From an uncultured Christensenella sp. (GTDB lineage Bacteria; Bacillota; Clostridia; Christensenellales; Borkfalkiaceae), in NCBI GenBank assembly GCA_910578065.1, contig CAJTPB010000005.1:32843-96842 (forward strand): 64,000 bases of DNA, written 5' to 3'. Below, piece after piece: positions 26,031-35,011 of the stretch. Positions within the stretch are counted from its first letter, which is position 1; each line of letters opens with the position of its first letter. The notes under the pieces were generated by a model. It was not told the DNA's origin. It ran no database searches and was given only the letters and a program-made list of their open reading frames with translations. The position numbers were made by a program, and so were the translations under genes.

Positions 26031-26423
26031 ATGCCGAGTAGAATTATATCGGTCAGCTACGGACACGGGTCACCGAGCGGCAAGCTGTACGATTACGAAA
26101 CCGACAAAAACTATCGCACCGGCGACGTCGTAGTCGTACCCGTAGAACACGCGGTCAGCCACAAGCTGTACAACACACTTGCTGTCGTACAGCTTACGAC
26201 CGACGAGGGAACGGCGAAGTGGGAGCAGAAAGCCGACAACTTAACCGACCCGAAGAAAAACATTAAACCGAAAAACGTCAGCGAAAGGCTCGAAATCGCC
26301 CAAGCTCAAGGGCTTGACGTTACGAGCCAACGCGACGTTACAGTTCGTACGCTTCCGGGCTATAAGACCCGAGAGAGCAACGAGAAGTGGTCGACGAACA
26401 GCCGACTTATATCGAGGAGTTAA
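26031..26423 (+). CDS. Hypothetical head-tail region protein, 130 aa
   Basis: Beta-rich start (MPSRIISVSYGHGSPSGKLY, DYETDKNYRTGDVVVVPVEH), then a basic region. The GDVVVVPV pattern looks like a small barrel. Position suggests a connector or minor head protein; not assigned. Confidence 0.5.
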   Translation: MPSRIISVSYGHGSPSGKLYDYETDKNYRTGDVVVVPVEHAVSHKLYNTLAVVQLTTDEGTAKWEQKADNLTDPKKNIKPKNVSERLEIAQAQGLDVTSQRDVTVRTLPGYKTRESNEKWSTNSRLISRS

Positions 26424-26425
26424 CC

Positions 26426-26971
26426 ATGCAACAGCAAAACGACAACAGCGCGCTTATAATTCCGTTCTACGACGAAATACCGGGCGACGCGAAATACCCG
26501 TGCGACACGGCGCGCCTGCGCTACGATAAGAGCGACCACCGCTATTACTTGACAGACGCAGCCATTGAATACTACGGAATCGACTGCGAGCAGGGCGAAA
26601 TCAAAAGGCTGATACGCACGGCGACCGACCATATTTACAGCTATATCGCAGTAATGGCGCAGACCAAATACAACCTTATGTGCTACCGCATAGCGAAAAG
26701 CCTATTCGGTAGAGTAAAGACCGCCAAAGAGGGGCGGCTTGAAGTAGAGCGAATGCTTGTCAAGCAAGCCGAGTTTATAAACGATTTCGGCGACGCGAAG
26801 CGCACCCCGAAAATGGTCGTCAACCCCGAGAGCGGGCGCGTGCGCGATAACGACGTCGATATGTCAACGGGCTATTGGCTCAACGACGAGGTTTTAATTT
26901 GGCTACGCACGAATTACCTTACAGACCCGAACGCAATCGGCGAATGGCGAATGCAGCTATCGGAATATTAG
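26426..26971 (+). CDS. Head-tail connector candidate, 181 aa
   Basis: ATG at 26426 after GAGGAG. Contains a helical body (QGEIKRLIRTATDHIYSYI, AKSLFGRVKTAKEGRLEVER) and an acidic DVDMSTGYWLNDEVLIWLRT end. Third gene after the capsid, where adaptor (gp6-like) proteins lie. Function inferred from position. Confidence 0.5.
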   Translation: MQQQNDNSALIIPFYDEIPGDAKYPCDTARLRYDKSDHRYYLTDAAIEYYGIDCEQGEIKRLIRTATDHIYSYIAVMAQTKYNLMCYRIAKSLFGRVKTAKEGRLEVERMLVKQAEFINDFGDAKRTPKMVVNPESGRVRDNDVDMSTGYWLNDEVLIWLRTNYLTDPNAIGEWRMQLSEY

Positions 26972-26981
26972 GAGGGGACAA

Positions 26982-27386
26982 ATGGCGCAAACCGTAGAAT
27001 ACCAAATGTTCACGCCGCACCCGAAAGCAAAGCTATTCAAACGGCTTACGAACGATATGCCGGTTGAGCTTAAGAACGGCGAAACGATAACCGTTCAAAA
27101 CAACCGCTACGTCTGCGTCGGGAAGTTTAAGTGGATCGAGAGTACAACGAAGCAGGACACGGACGAGCAACCGCTCGACGGGCTTATAATTCCCAATTCG
27201 TATATGACCATAAAAACGAATTCACTTAAAACCTTTGACGACGGGGACGTGGTAGAGCTTCCGAAAGATACGCCGTTTGCGGGCTATTGGATCGTAACGG
27301 ACGGAAAGGAAACGCAAATCGTTTACACGCCGAAGCCCGTACAAGCGTTCCAATTTATACCGCTTTCGAGCGTGGGGTTGAGCTAA
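26982..27386 (+). CDS. Hypothetical head-tail completion protein, 134 aa
   Basis: Beta-rich: VEYQMFTPHPKAKLFKRL, NGETITVQNNRYVCVGKFKW, FDDGDVVELPKDTPFAGYW. Likely a stopper or head-closure protein by position; no family confirmed. Confidence 0.5.
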   Translation: MAQTVEYQMFTPHPKAKLFKRLTNDMPVELKNGETITVQNNRYVCVGKFKWIESTTKQDTDEQPLDGLIIPNSYMTIKTNSLKTFDDGDVVELPKDTPFAGYWIVTDGKETQIVYTPKPVQAFQFIPLSSVGLS

Positions 27387-27387
27387 T

Positions 27388-27909
27388 ATGCAACAATACA
27401 ACCACAGCCTGCGAATGCGCGACCTTTTTATGAACCCGAAACTTGCGGGCGTATTCCCGCAGTTTGCACCGGGCGAGCGGTTGCAGAACGTATACTCATT
27501 CGCACAAACCGAAAAGCGGGTGCAGGACTACCTCGTCGCCGCGTTAAACGGCACTATAACAGCCGAGGGCGCAATCGCAGTAAAAGGGCAACAGCAAGCC
27601 GTTTTGAGCCGTGTGCGCGCCTTGCAAGCCGTAATCGAGGGCTTTATTAACGATATGCCGAAAGTAGTACAAGCGTTGCGAAAGAACGCGCCGCTGTACC
27701 TACCGTACGCCACGCTGAAGCAGCTCGAGGACACCAAGACGACCGCGGGCAAAATAAAGGCTATGCGGGCAGTAATGGACAACTTCCAATACAACCCAGA
27801 CCTCGGCGCGCTTAACAGCGTGAAGAAAGAGAACCCCGAGCAATTCGACCGCAACAAGAAAGCGTGGGAGAAGAAAGTCGGTTACAGCAGGAGGCTGAAA
27901 AAGGTATGA
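27388..27909 (+). CDS. Hypothetical tail-region protein, 173 aa
   Basis: Mostly helical (MQQYNHSLRMRDLFMNPKLA, GQQQAVLSRVRALQAVIEGF, TTAGKIKAMRAVMDNFQ) with a basic C-terminus. Overlaps the next gene by 4 bp. Not assigned. Confidence 0.5.
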   Translation: MQQYNHSLRMRDLFMNPKLAGVFPQFAPGERLQNVYSFAQTEKRVQDYLVAALNGTITAEGAIAVKGQQQAVLSRVRALQAVIEGFINDMPKVVQALRKNAPLYLPYATLKQLEDTKTTAGKIKAMRAVMDNFQYNPDLGALNSVKKENPEQFDRNKKAWEKKVGYSRRLKKV

Positions 27910-28856
27910 ACAAAGTACGAATAACCGCCGACGCGGTACTTGCCATAATTCGCGGAATTTTCGAGGACGAGGACGTCAACATTGTAATTGACGACCCCGA
28001 AGCCCCCGAGGGTTGGAACGGCAAGACTGTTTCGGAGATACTCAACGTTGAGTATTACACATATAAACACCGCCCGAAATCGACGCAAGAAGCTATAAAG
28101 GCGATACTTGCAGAGAAAGGGCAGACAAACGAACTCGAAGCGTTAAATTGCGCGTACGGGCTTTTGACGGTAGAAACGATCGAGCGTCTATTTTCAAAGG
28201 ACGTCGACATGGTAGTTCTGGGGGCGAAACTTCAATACTACATACAAACCGAAAAAATAAAGCTGCTCGAGTATTTAATCGAGGACAGCAACATTGCGAC
28301 AAGCGGGTTGCGTATTCCCGTACAGTTCGGCACAGAAACGCGCAAAGCGGTGGTCTTTTTCGACCGCCCGCTTGTAAGCGATATACAGACCGCCGCCCCG
28401 TTCGGGGAAATGGCAAACGTCGACGTCGATATTGCTATTTTGCTATACCCCGACGTCGTAAGTTACAGCGACTACACCGTGAATATTGAGTTCACGGAAA
28501 ACGGAGAGGCAAAGAGCGCGGACATTCCGCTGTCGAGTTTTTCGGTTGCAGAAACTATGACGCAAGACGCGCTCCCCGGAATACAAGCGAAAGAGCAAGT
28601 GGGAAATATAAACCTTTCCCGCGCCGTTTCGTTCGTTTTGGTATTCGAGGGCTACAACAACCCGTTTATAAACTACATAACCGACAAGCAGCTTGCAAGC
28701 GGTAAGGTCGACAACAACGAGCAATACACAATGCGCGTTACCCGAGCGGGCAAGACCTACACGCACGCGGTTATTGTAAAAGACCACCAAACGACAGTCA
28801 ACGCGGACACGGGAAACGAAACGCACACGCTGTCGCTTACAAAGCGGGGGCTTTAA
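27906..28856 (+). CDS. Hypothetical tail protein, 316 aa
   Basis: ATG at 27906 overlaps the previous stop; the longer in-frame read-in would lie within the upstream gene. Alpha/beta N-terminal half, beta-rich C-terminal half (YSDYTVNIEFTENGEAKSAD, INLSRAVSFVLVFEGYNN, QYTMRVTRAGKTYTHAVIV). Could be a tube or nozzle protein of a short tail; function inferred. Confidence 0.5.
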   Translation: MNKVRITADAVLAIIRGIFEDEDVNIVIDDPEAPEGWNGKTVSEILNVEYYTYKHRPKSTQEAIKAILAEKGQTNELEALNCAYGLLTVETIERLFSKDVDMVVLGAKLQYYIQTEKIKLLEYLIEDSNIATSGLRIPVQFGTETRKAVVFFDRPLVSDIQTAAPFGEMANVDVDIAILLYPDVVSYSDYTVNIEFTENGEAKSADIPLSSFSVAETMTQDALPGIQAKEQVGNINLSRAVSFVLVFEGYNNPFINYITDKQLASGKVDNNEQYTMRVTRAGKTYTHAVIVKDHQTTVNADTGNETHTLSLTKRGL

Positions 28857-28857
28857 T

Positions 28858-29424
28858 ATGGCACTACACAATTTGAAAATAATCGTCTACGACGGAGGAA
28901 AGGCGGGCGACGGTATATTCAGCGGTTCGAGCAACGACAAGGGCGAGAGCGGCACTGGCGACAACAAGAAGTCGCTTTTGTATAAGGTTTTGAACTACAA
29001 TTCAACCATACGAAACAAGGTAAAGCAGTCGACAAGCCCGACAACGTTCTTCGCCGTACAGCAGGGCGTGAGTCTTGCGGTGCAGACCGGGCGCGAGGCG
29101 ATAAACTACTTCGTCAGCGATATCGGACGCGCCAATGGCGACAGTAACTACCAAGCAATCGTGAACCGCAAAATTGAAAAAGCAACCGACGTATTGAGCA
29201 TAGGACAAGGCGCATTAAGCGGCGCGGCGGCGGGAGCTATGGCGGGACCGGTGGGTGCAGCTGTCGGCGCGGCGGTCGGTGCGATTTCGTCCGGCATAAG
29301 CCTCGGCTTTAAGTACGCCGAGCGGGAAAGGGAATACCAACACACAATGTTCAAAGAGAACACCTCGCAAGCCTACCAACTTGCAAGGGCGAACTATTCC
29401 GCATACACAGGGAGGGTACGCTGA
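28858..29424 (+). CDS. Glycine-zipper protein, candidate ejection protein
   Basis: 188 residues. Soluble charged ends around a Gly/Ala-rich hydrophobic stretch (ALSGAAAGAMAGPVGAAVGA, AVGAISSGISLGFKYAE) typical of membrane-inserting glycine zippers. In short-tailed phages such proteins are carried in the head and form a channel at infection; this is inferred from composition and position. Confidence 0.5.
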   Translation: MALHNLKIIVYDGGKAGDGIFSGSSNDKGESGTGDNKKSLLYKVLNYNSTIRNKVKQSTSPTTFFAVQQGVSLAVQTGREAINYFVSDIGRANGDSNYQAIVNRKIEKATDVLSIGQGALSGAAAGAMAGPVGAAVGAAVGAISSGISLGFKYAEREREYQHTMFKENTSQAYQLARANYSAYTGRVR

Positions 29425-29426
29425 TT

Positions 29427-32400
29427 ATGTACTATTGGCGCGTTTTTTTATGGGAGAACGGACACAAATCAACTGAATACACGAAGCACGTCGTCGCGCC
29501 TATTTTTATTGAAGATAAGCTCGACGAAACGCTTGACAGCGGCGAGGTCGTATTGAAAGCAATGCCGATCGCAACACGCAACGCTTTCCCGCCAAAAACG
29601 AAGTTCCGTCTTGAACGCTACACAACCGAGGACTACACCGACACGCCCCGCAAGTGGGATTTAGTTGTCGAACACGACGACGTCGAGGAGTACGAGGGCT
29701 GCCCCGAGATTTGCACGCACCGCGTGAACTTGATTGAAGCGTCGGTCATAGCGCAGGGAATGCACGTCGACAACATAGCGTTAACATACGAACTGCAAGA
29801 CGTAGATTTGAATTACAGAACCACGCTCCCAGACGAGGGGGTTACGGTTGCGAGTGTTTACCCCGGCGGTTCGCCGTATAACAGTTTTACGGACGGTGGA
29901 CATTCGGACAGCTTCAACAATTGGCTGCTTGATTGGAACGGAGTCGACTACTCACACGCAACGCAAGACAGACCGAGCGTTACATATTTTGAAACGAACT
30001 TCAAGTTTGAGTGGAGCGACACCAAAAGTCTAAACGAGTTAATTGCAAAAATAAACGCAAGCACCGCCCGCGAATTTGAGTTCGATATTCCCATACTAAC
30101 CGCATACGCCGGAACGGGCGGCTCGTGGCGGGCAATTGGCGAGATACCAACAAAAACAACCGTTACATGGAAAAAATATAAACAACGCGCAAGGCAAGAC
30201 AGCGACGGGCGTTATATTGCAGATACGCAATTTGAACCCGAGGAAATAGACAGCGGCACACTTTTTGATAAAACAAGTTTCCCTACGAGCAGCAGCGGGT
30301 TTGTTTCGTTGCCGTTGAGGACGAAAGTCGAAAACAATATTCTGTATATTTGCGAAACGCCGTACATTGGAGCGGTGTGGAGCAGGAACGACACAAAGTC
30401 GGGTTTTAGAATATTAAATTCAAAATGGATCGGCGACACGGAAGCAACGGGGTCGGACAATACGACCTATATGCCGATAAGCTATGCGACCGCAAACCAA
30501 CATTACACAAAAGCAACCTTTACGACGTTTGCAATGGCAGACGAAGAAGCAATTTCAACGGGCGACGACGGAAACGTTTATATCAGTTGGTACGAGTACG
30601 AATTGCAGACCCGTGAAGCGTTCTATGCGAGCGGCGGTACAAGAATACCGGCGCGACAATATTATTCATGTACGGGCTATTGGCGTGGACTTGATACAAG
30701 CAGCTTGAATGACGATTATTGGTACTTCAACAAGACGCGGTTAGATTATATTTCAATATCGTCACTCCCCGACGGGGAATCGAGCGTATACGTTAAAACA
30801 AGCATAACCGCGACCGTTGAAATGATAGACGTAAACGGTGGGAAGTTCCTAATGAAAGGAAAAAAATATTCCTGCTACGAGCTATTAAAAAAGGCGTTGC
30901 TTACAGTAGATACCCAAATAATAAACAACACCCAAATCGGCATTGACGAGTTAGGGGAGCATTACCCGATAACAATTAGCGCGGAATGGGTGGCGCGCTT
31001 GCAAGCGGCTATAATGCAAGAAACCATACTCGAGCAAAAGAATTTGTGGGAGATTTTACTGCAGATAGGCTACTACTTGCACGCGATACCGTACCTCGAA
31101 TTTGCAGACGACGGGACAGACCGCTTTTTATTGAGTTTCCGTCAGCTTGGCGACACCAAAAAGAAAGCAAACACAAGCCGAAAGATTACGGTTTTTAACA
31201 GCCAAAATTTGTCGGAGTATTTCACGCAGTACGATAGCTACGTAACAAACCTATTCTCCCCGCAAAACGTAGTCGACGAATGGCTCGTAGTAAAATCGAA
31301 CGACGGTTCATACCTTGCGTCTAACGACACCGCAGAAATTAGCGCGTCGCGCCCCTTAATAGAAATTTTGGAGTTCGACATTCAGTACGGGAACGAAAAG
31401 AGGAACGCGCTCGAAAATATCTTTGAGGAAAGCGTCTACCAAATTTTAACAAGCGACAACCCGAAAAGAATACAGCCCGCAAAAGGCAACGCGATTTACT
31501 ACAAGTTAGGCGACAACAAAATTCTCGGCTTAAACTACGTCCCCCCGGCAGCGAATAGCGGAACGTACTATTACGCATTGCAAGAGATTTGTCGGCGACT
31601 TTTTGGCAGTGCGATCGGCAAGCCCGAAGAATTAAAATTTAACGATTTGATTATTCACGTAAAGTACAGAACGCAGGACGAGCTGCGCATTTCGCAGGTG
31701 CGCCCCGACATACAGAACTTTATGCGGAATTCGTCGCTTGAGAAATACCCGCACCATGAGCAATACTACGGGCAGCAAGATAAAATAATCGACAGCGAAA
31801 GGTTTACAGAAAACCTATTCGGGCAGTTGATACGAGTGGGCAACACGGAATACCAACAGCAAGAATACGCCGAGAGCGAGAACGAAAAAGAGAGCGGCGA
31901 CCTTGTGGACATAAACGGCGACGCTTACTATGTAATCGCAACCGAGAACGAATATTACCCCGACGCAATCAAACAAAAGGTTACATATTCAAAGAATTTC
32001 AACCAACTATCGAAAATCGTTACCATACCAAGCGAACCCCGCTTTTACGAGGTAAGCGAACGGTCGAAAGTACGCCGAGAAGTGCGCATTATGGAGTTTG
32101 TGGAGCTGACGACAACGAAGCCGACGCAAGCAAACCGCCCGCGCTTTTTGAGTAATACCAAATGGAAAGCCCTTATAAAAGGGTTGATATTCAACATGCA
32201 AAAATACACGCTCCCGAATTTTGCATATACAAAGTTCGTTGCAGACCACCGCCGAGAGCATACGGGCGGTTACGGGCAGTTGATACCCGCAAATTCATTA
32301 TTTCCGTCCGGGGAAACAATACGCGACGGAGTAAACAGCATTAAACCGCTTGACCCGAGCGACCACGCCGAGTGCGTGGTTTCGCTTCTTCACTACCCGA

Positions 32401-33107
32401 CAAGAAACGGAATAATTTTTGAATGGGACATGGAGGACAACTTCAAAGCGGGCGACTTCGTGAACGCGAGCGTTTCCGGCGTAAAAGAGAACGGGGAAGC
32501 GTACCTCGCACAGCAGTCGCATCGATACGTCGACGTTATGGGGCGCGCCGACCTTTTCACGTTCCGGTTATTTAACAAAACGAATTGGACGCTTGCGCAA
32601 GCGCGACAGCTTCCCAAAGCCCCGTATGTACCAACCGAGAGCGAAAGCGACATTTACCTCCCATCGCCGTATACGATAGGACTTGACAAGGACAACCGCG
32701 AAGCAATATCGTTCAATTTTCAAATAAACTTATTGCACCGCCCGACCGAGCAAGACCGCGAAGATTTTATTACGCTTGCAAACCTATTCGGCGAAAAGGA
32801 CAGTGAATTAAAAATGTGCCTTTTGAGCAATACGCAAAGCATGTTCAACCAAGACATAAACGCTTCGTTGCATAGCGTCCTTGCGGACAACGTACAATAT
32901 GCACTCATAGACAACGCCACGCTAAACGCGATTGAAATAAAAATAACCAAGCCCACGGGCGTGGACTTGGAAAAAGTAAAGGCGATAGCACTATACGAGG
33001 AAAGCGAGGGCGGCGCGCGGTATGCGTATATCATTAAAAACGTAGAAAAAACACCAACCGAGCAAAGGCTCAAAAGTTGGTGGTTAGTTCCCGTATTTAG
33101 CGATTAG
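29427..33107 (+). CDS. Large tail protein, 1226 aa
   Basis: Largest phage gene. Starts MYYWRVFLWENGHKSTEY. Many Tyr/Trp/Asp-rich beta segments, repeated DD(G/T)-type loops, and a C-terminal part with NGIIFEWDMEDNFKAGDFV. It shows no coiled-coil or hydrophobic repeats like a tape measure, and no lysozyme or peptidase motif was found by eye. Probably the main tail hub or knob. The stop overlaps the convergent lipoprotein gene by 4 bp. Confidence 0.6.
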   Translation: MYYWRVFLWENGHKSTEYTKHVVAPIFIEDKLDETLDSGEVVLKAMPIATRNAFPPKTKFRLERYTTEDYTDTPRKWDLVVEHDDVEEYEGCPEICTHRVNLIEASVIAQGMHVDNIALTYELQDVDLNYRTTLPDEGVTVASVYPGGSPYNSFTDGGHSDSFNNWLLDWNGVDYSHATQDRPSVTYFETNFKFEWSDTKSLNELIAKINASTAREFEFDIPILTAYAGTGGSWRAIGEIPTKTTVTWKKYKQRARQDSDGRYIADTQFEPEEIDSGTLFDKTSFPTSSSGFVSLPLRTKVENNILYICETPYIGAVWSRNDTKSGFRILNSKWIGDTEATGSDNTTYMPISYATANQHYTKATFTTFAMADEEAISTGDDGNVYISWYEYELQTREAFYASGGTRIPARQYYSCTGYWRGLDTSSLNDDYWYFNKTRLDYISISSLPDGESSVYVKTSITATVEMIDVNGGKFLMKGKKYSCYELLKKALLTVDTQIINNTQIGIDELGEHYPITISAEWVARLQAAIMQETILEQKNLWEILLQIGYYLHAIPYLEFADDGTDRFLLSFRQLGDTKKKANTSRKITVFNSQNLSEYFTQYDSYVTNLFSPQNVVDEWLVVKSNDGSYLASNDTAEISASRPLIEILEFDIQYGNEKRNALENIFEESVYQILTSDNPKRIQPAKGNAIYYKLGDNKILGLNYVPPAANSGTYYYALQEICRRLFGSAIGKPEELKFNDLIIHVKYRTQDELRISQVRPDIQNFMRNSSLEKYPHHEQYYGQQDKIIDSERFTENLFGQLIRVGNTEYQQQEYAESENEKESGDLVDINGDAYYVIATENEYYPDAIKQKVTYSKNFNQLSKIVTIPSEPRFYEVSERSKVRREVRIMEFVELTTTKPTQANRPRFLSNTKWKALIKGLIFNMQKYTLPNFAYTKFVADHRREHTGGYGQLIPANSLFPSGETIRDGVNSIKPLDPSDHAECVVSLLHYPTRNGIIFEWDMEDNFKAGDFVNASVSGVKENGEAYLAQQSHRYVDVMGRADLFTFRLFNKTNWTLAQARQLPKAPYVPTESESDIYLPSPYTIGLDKDNREAISFNFQINLLHRPTEQDREDFITLANLFGEKDSELKMCLLSNTQSMFNQDINASLHSVLADNVQYALIDNATLNAIEIKITKPTGVDLEKVKAIALYEESEGGARYAYIIKNVEKTPTEQRLKSWWLVPVFSD

Positions 33108-33661
33108 GCAGCGGACACCGAAAGAGAGCTAACGCTGCAGATAAAATAATACTGCGCCTCAAGATAGTCAGCGGTTTCGTATTCGCTAACGATATATTCG
33201 TTTTGTTTGTACAGCGTAACCTTGACCCACCTATAAACCGAAGTCCCGTATTGCGAGAAGTGGCGGTGTTCGATTTTGATTGCGTCATATTTGTCGGTAA
33301 GGGTTGAGGAGTAAAGCGACCCCGCCTTATTCCCGGAAATATCGTAGAGTTGCCAAAATGTGTCGGTGTATACCGAAAGTTTTGCAAATGACGACGCAAA
33401 GGAAATTGACGGGTAGTCCGCAGTTTCATAATCGGGTGACGAGTAATCGCCCTCGGCTATTGCCGCTTGAATATCGGACAAAGAATAAACGGGTGGTTTA
33501 CTATCGCCGCCGGGGTTTGCGTCTGGCTCTGTGGAATCCGTACAGCCTGTAAACGCAAAAACAAAGACAAAAAGCAGGACGAACGCCAAAACCCGAATTA
33601 AATGTGGATAACTAAATTTTTCGGGGGGGGGGTAACTTTTAACAGATTTTTCATTTTGCAT
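33104..33661 (-). CDS. Lipoprotein encoded by the prophage (moron)
   Basis: 185 residues, the only minus-strand phage gene. A signal peptide with a long hydrophobic core ends at the lipobox FTGC (Cys40), followed by a Ser/Pro/Gly linker and an antiparallel-looking Tyr-rich domain (TDTFWQLYDISGNKAG). ATG at 33661 follows GAGGTGG; an in-frame TTG at 33676 is less likely. A consensus promoter and a C10 tract (residues 10-13) lie at the front. Independent promoter, opposite strand and host-surface product fit a lysogenic conversion gene, possibly superinfection exclusion. Confidence 0.8.
   Translation of the reverse strand: MQNEKSVKSYPPPEKFSYPHLIRVLAFVLLFVFVFAFTGCTDSTEPDANPGGDSKPPVYSLSDIQAAIAEGDYSSPDYETADYPSISFASSFAKLSVYTDTFWQLYDISGNKAGSLYSSTLTDKYDAIKIEHRHFSQYGTSVYRWVKVTLYKQNEYIVSEYETADYLEAQYYFICSVSSLSVSAA
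33623..33632 (-). repeat. Homopolymer C10 (G10 on plus) in the lipoprotein gene
   Basis: Ten C in the coding strand spanning Tyr10 and Pro11-13, before the signal sequence. In frame as read; a slip would abolish the lipoprotein. The run length is set from the reading frame on both sides. Confidence 0.6.
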
Positions 33662-33686
33662 AAACCACCTCAACAAAAGGTGGTTT
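33662..33686. promoter_or_regulatory. Inverted repeat at the lipoprotein start site
   Basis: AAACCACC-N9-GGTGGTTT. On the minus strand it spans the predicted transcription start and the SD; on the plus strand it precedes a short T-rich stretch. It may be a repressor operator, an SD-masking hairpin if transcription starts slightly upstream, or a weak terminator for the tail operon. Confidence 0.5.
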
Positions 33687-33687
33687 T

Positions 33688-33716
33688 ATTATAAAGATTT
33701 TATAAAAATTTGTCAA
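33688..33716 (-). promoter_or_regulatory. Consensus promoter of the lipoprotein gene
   Basis: On the minus strand TTGACA (33716-33711), 17-bp spacer, TATAAT (33693-33688). A perfect sigma-70/sigma-A match in the middle of the structural genes, so the lipoprotein can be made in the lysogen. Confidence 0.85.
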
Positions 33717-33735
33717 ATCAATTCGGAGGTATTCT

Positions 33736-34992
33736 ATGAAAGAAATTCAGCAGCTACGCAGAATTGCGGTCAAGCTCGGTGTGAGCGGTACAGCGATACC
33801 GATTGCCGAAACGCGGCTTTACAAAGGCGGGTACGGGTTCGTCGTATTGCAGGCGTACGTTCCGTACACACAGAACCGCTCGCCAACGACAAGCCCGCTC
33901 TGTACGGTATTCCGCACGACGCTCGACAAGTTCGGCAACCGCAAGCAGTTCAACAACGACAAATACAGTTTGCTGTACGTAGACGACGCGGAAATCGAAA
34001 ACGCCAAATATATGGTTTTTGAAACGCCGCTGCCGAAAGCGTTTACGGACACCGTGGGCGACCTTGAACTCGTATTCACATATTCGGAAGTAAACACCGA
34101 AAACAAAGCCGCTACACGGCTTGCAAGCGGTATTTACAAGACAACCGTGGCAGACAGCGACGTATCAACGGGTGACACCGTAGACCCCACGGGCGGCGAA
34201 TTGGCGCGCCTTAACGATATGACGGTCAAGGTTGAGCAGTTGGAGGACAGCGTCGACGCATTACTTCAACCGCCAGACAATACGGACGCGGGAAAGGTCG
34301 GAACGCCGAGCGTCGAGCTGACCGAGGACGGACGCTTGAAGTTCAGCGAGCTAAAAGGCGACAAGGGCGAAACGGGCGAAATCACGGTCGGCAGGGTAAA
34401 GTCGGTCAACTACGACGAACCGCTGAAAATCGAGAACAGTGGAACGACAACCGACGCGGTGCTTGATTTCGAGATACCGCAAGGCAAGCCCGCATTCGTA
34501 CAAATCGGCAAGGTGGTTACGCTACCGCCCGAAAGCAAGGCGCAGGTCGTAAATGTTGGCACGGAGAACGACCCCGTGCTTGACTTCTATATTCCCGAGG
34601 GCGTGGGCTTCAAAGCGGACAAAACATACCCGAGCATTGAGGCAATGAACGAGGGCTACGCAACGGACGGGGTGCGTATGTACGGCTTCGTCATAATCGA
34701 CACGGGCAACACCGAGAACGAGGACAACGCGAAGCTGTATATCAAGACCCCCGACGGGTACGAGTTTTTGACCGACCTCTCGGGCGCGCAAGGTATAAAA
34801 GGCGACAAGGGCGACAAAGGGGACAAAGGCGACCCCGGCTATATGTTGCCCCTTGATAGCGGGTTCTTCCGTATGGAAGTACGGGACGACGGGCATTTAT
34901 GGCTTGTGTCCCCCAACATAGAGGAAAGCTCGATGCGCATTGACCGCGACCCCGAAAGCCCCACTTACGGGCATTTAATTTTAACAATATAA
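33736..34992 (+). CDS. Tail fibre / upper baseplate protein with collagen-like repeats
   Basis: 418 residues. N-terminal jelly-roll-like domain (QLRRIAVKLGVSGTAIPIAE, RSPTTSPLCTVFRTTLDKFG) as in BppU-type proteins, a coiled segment near 160-175, then G-x-y collagen-like parts (LKGDKGETGEITVG; GIKGDKGDKGDKGDPG). The end LYGHLILTI-type beta segment may trimerise. Precedes the DGR fibre with matching collagen repeats, so the two may form one fibre. Confidence 0.7.
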   Translation: MKEIQQLRRIAVKLGVSGTAIPIAETRLYKGGYGFVVLQAYVPYTQNRSPTTSPLCTVFRTTLDKFGNRKQFNNDKYSLLYVDDAEIENAKYMVFETPLPKAFTDTVGDLELVFTYSEVNTENKAATRLASGIYKTTVADSDVSTGDTVDPTGGELARLNDMTVKVEQLEDSVDALLQPPDNTDAGKVGTPSVELTEDGRLKFSELKGDKGETGEITVGRVKSVNYDEPLKIENSGTTTDAVLDFEIPQGKPAFVQIGKVVTLPPESKAQVVNVGTENDPVLDFYIPEGVGFKADKTYPSIEAMNEGYATDGVRMYGFVIIDTGNTENEDNAKLYIKTPDGYEFLTDLSGAQGIKGDKGDKGDKGDPGYMLPLDSGFFRMEVRDDGHLWLVSPNIEESSMRIDRDPESPTYGHLILTI

Positions 34993-35011
34993 AACTTGGA
35001 GGAATAAAAAA

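Noticed and set aside
33602..33694. Short plus-strand ORF through the G10 tract, antisense to the lipoprotein
   Set aside because: No SD and fully antisense to a better-supported lipoprotein gene; its FGGGV resemblance to the 60753 leader comes from the shared G tract.
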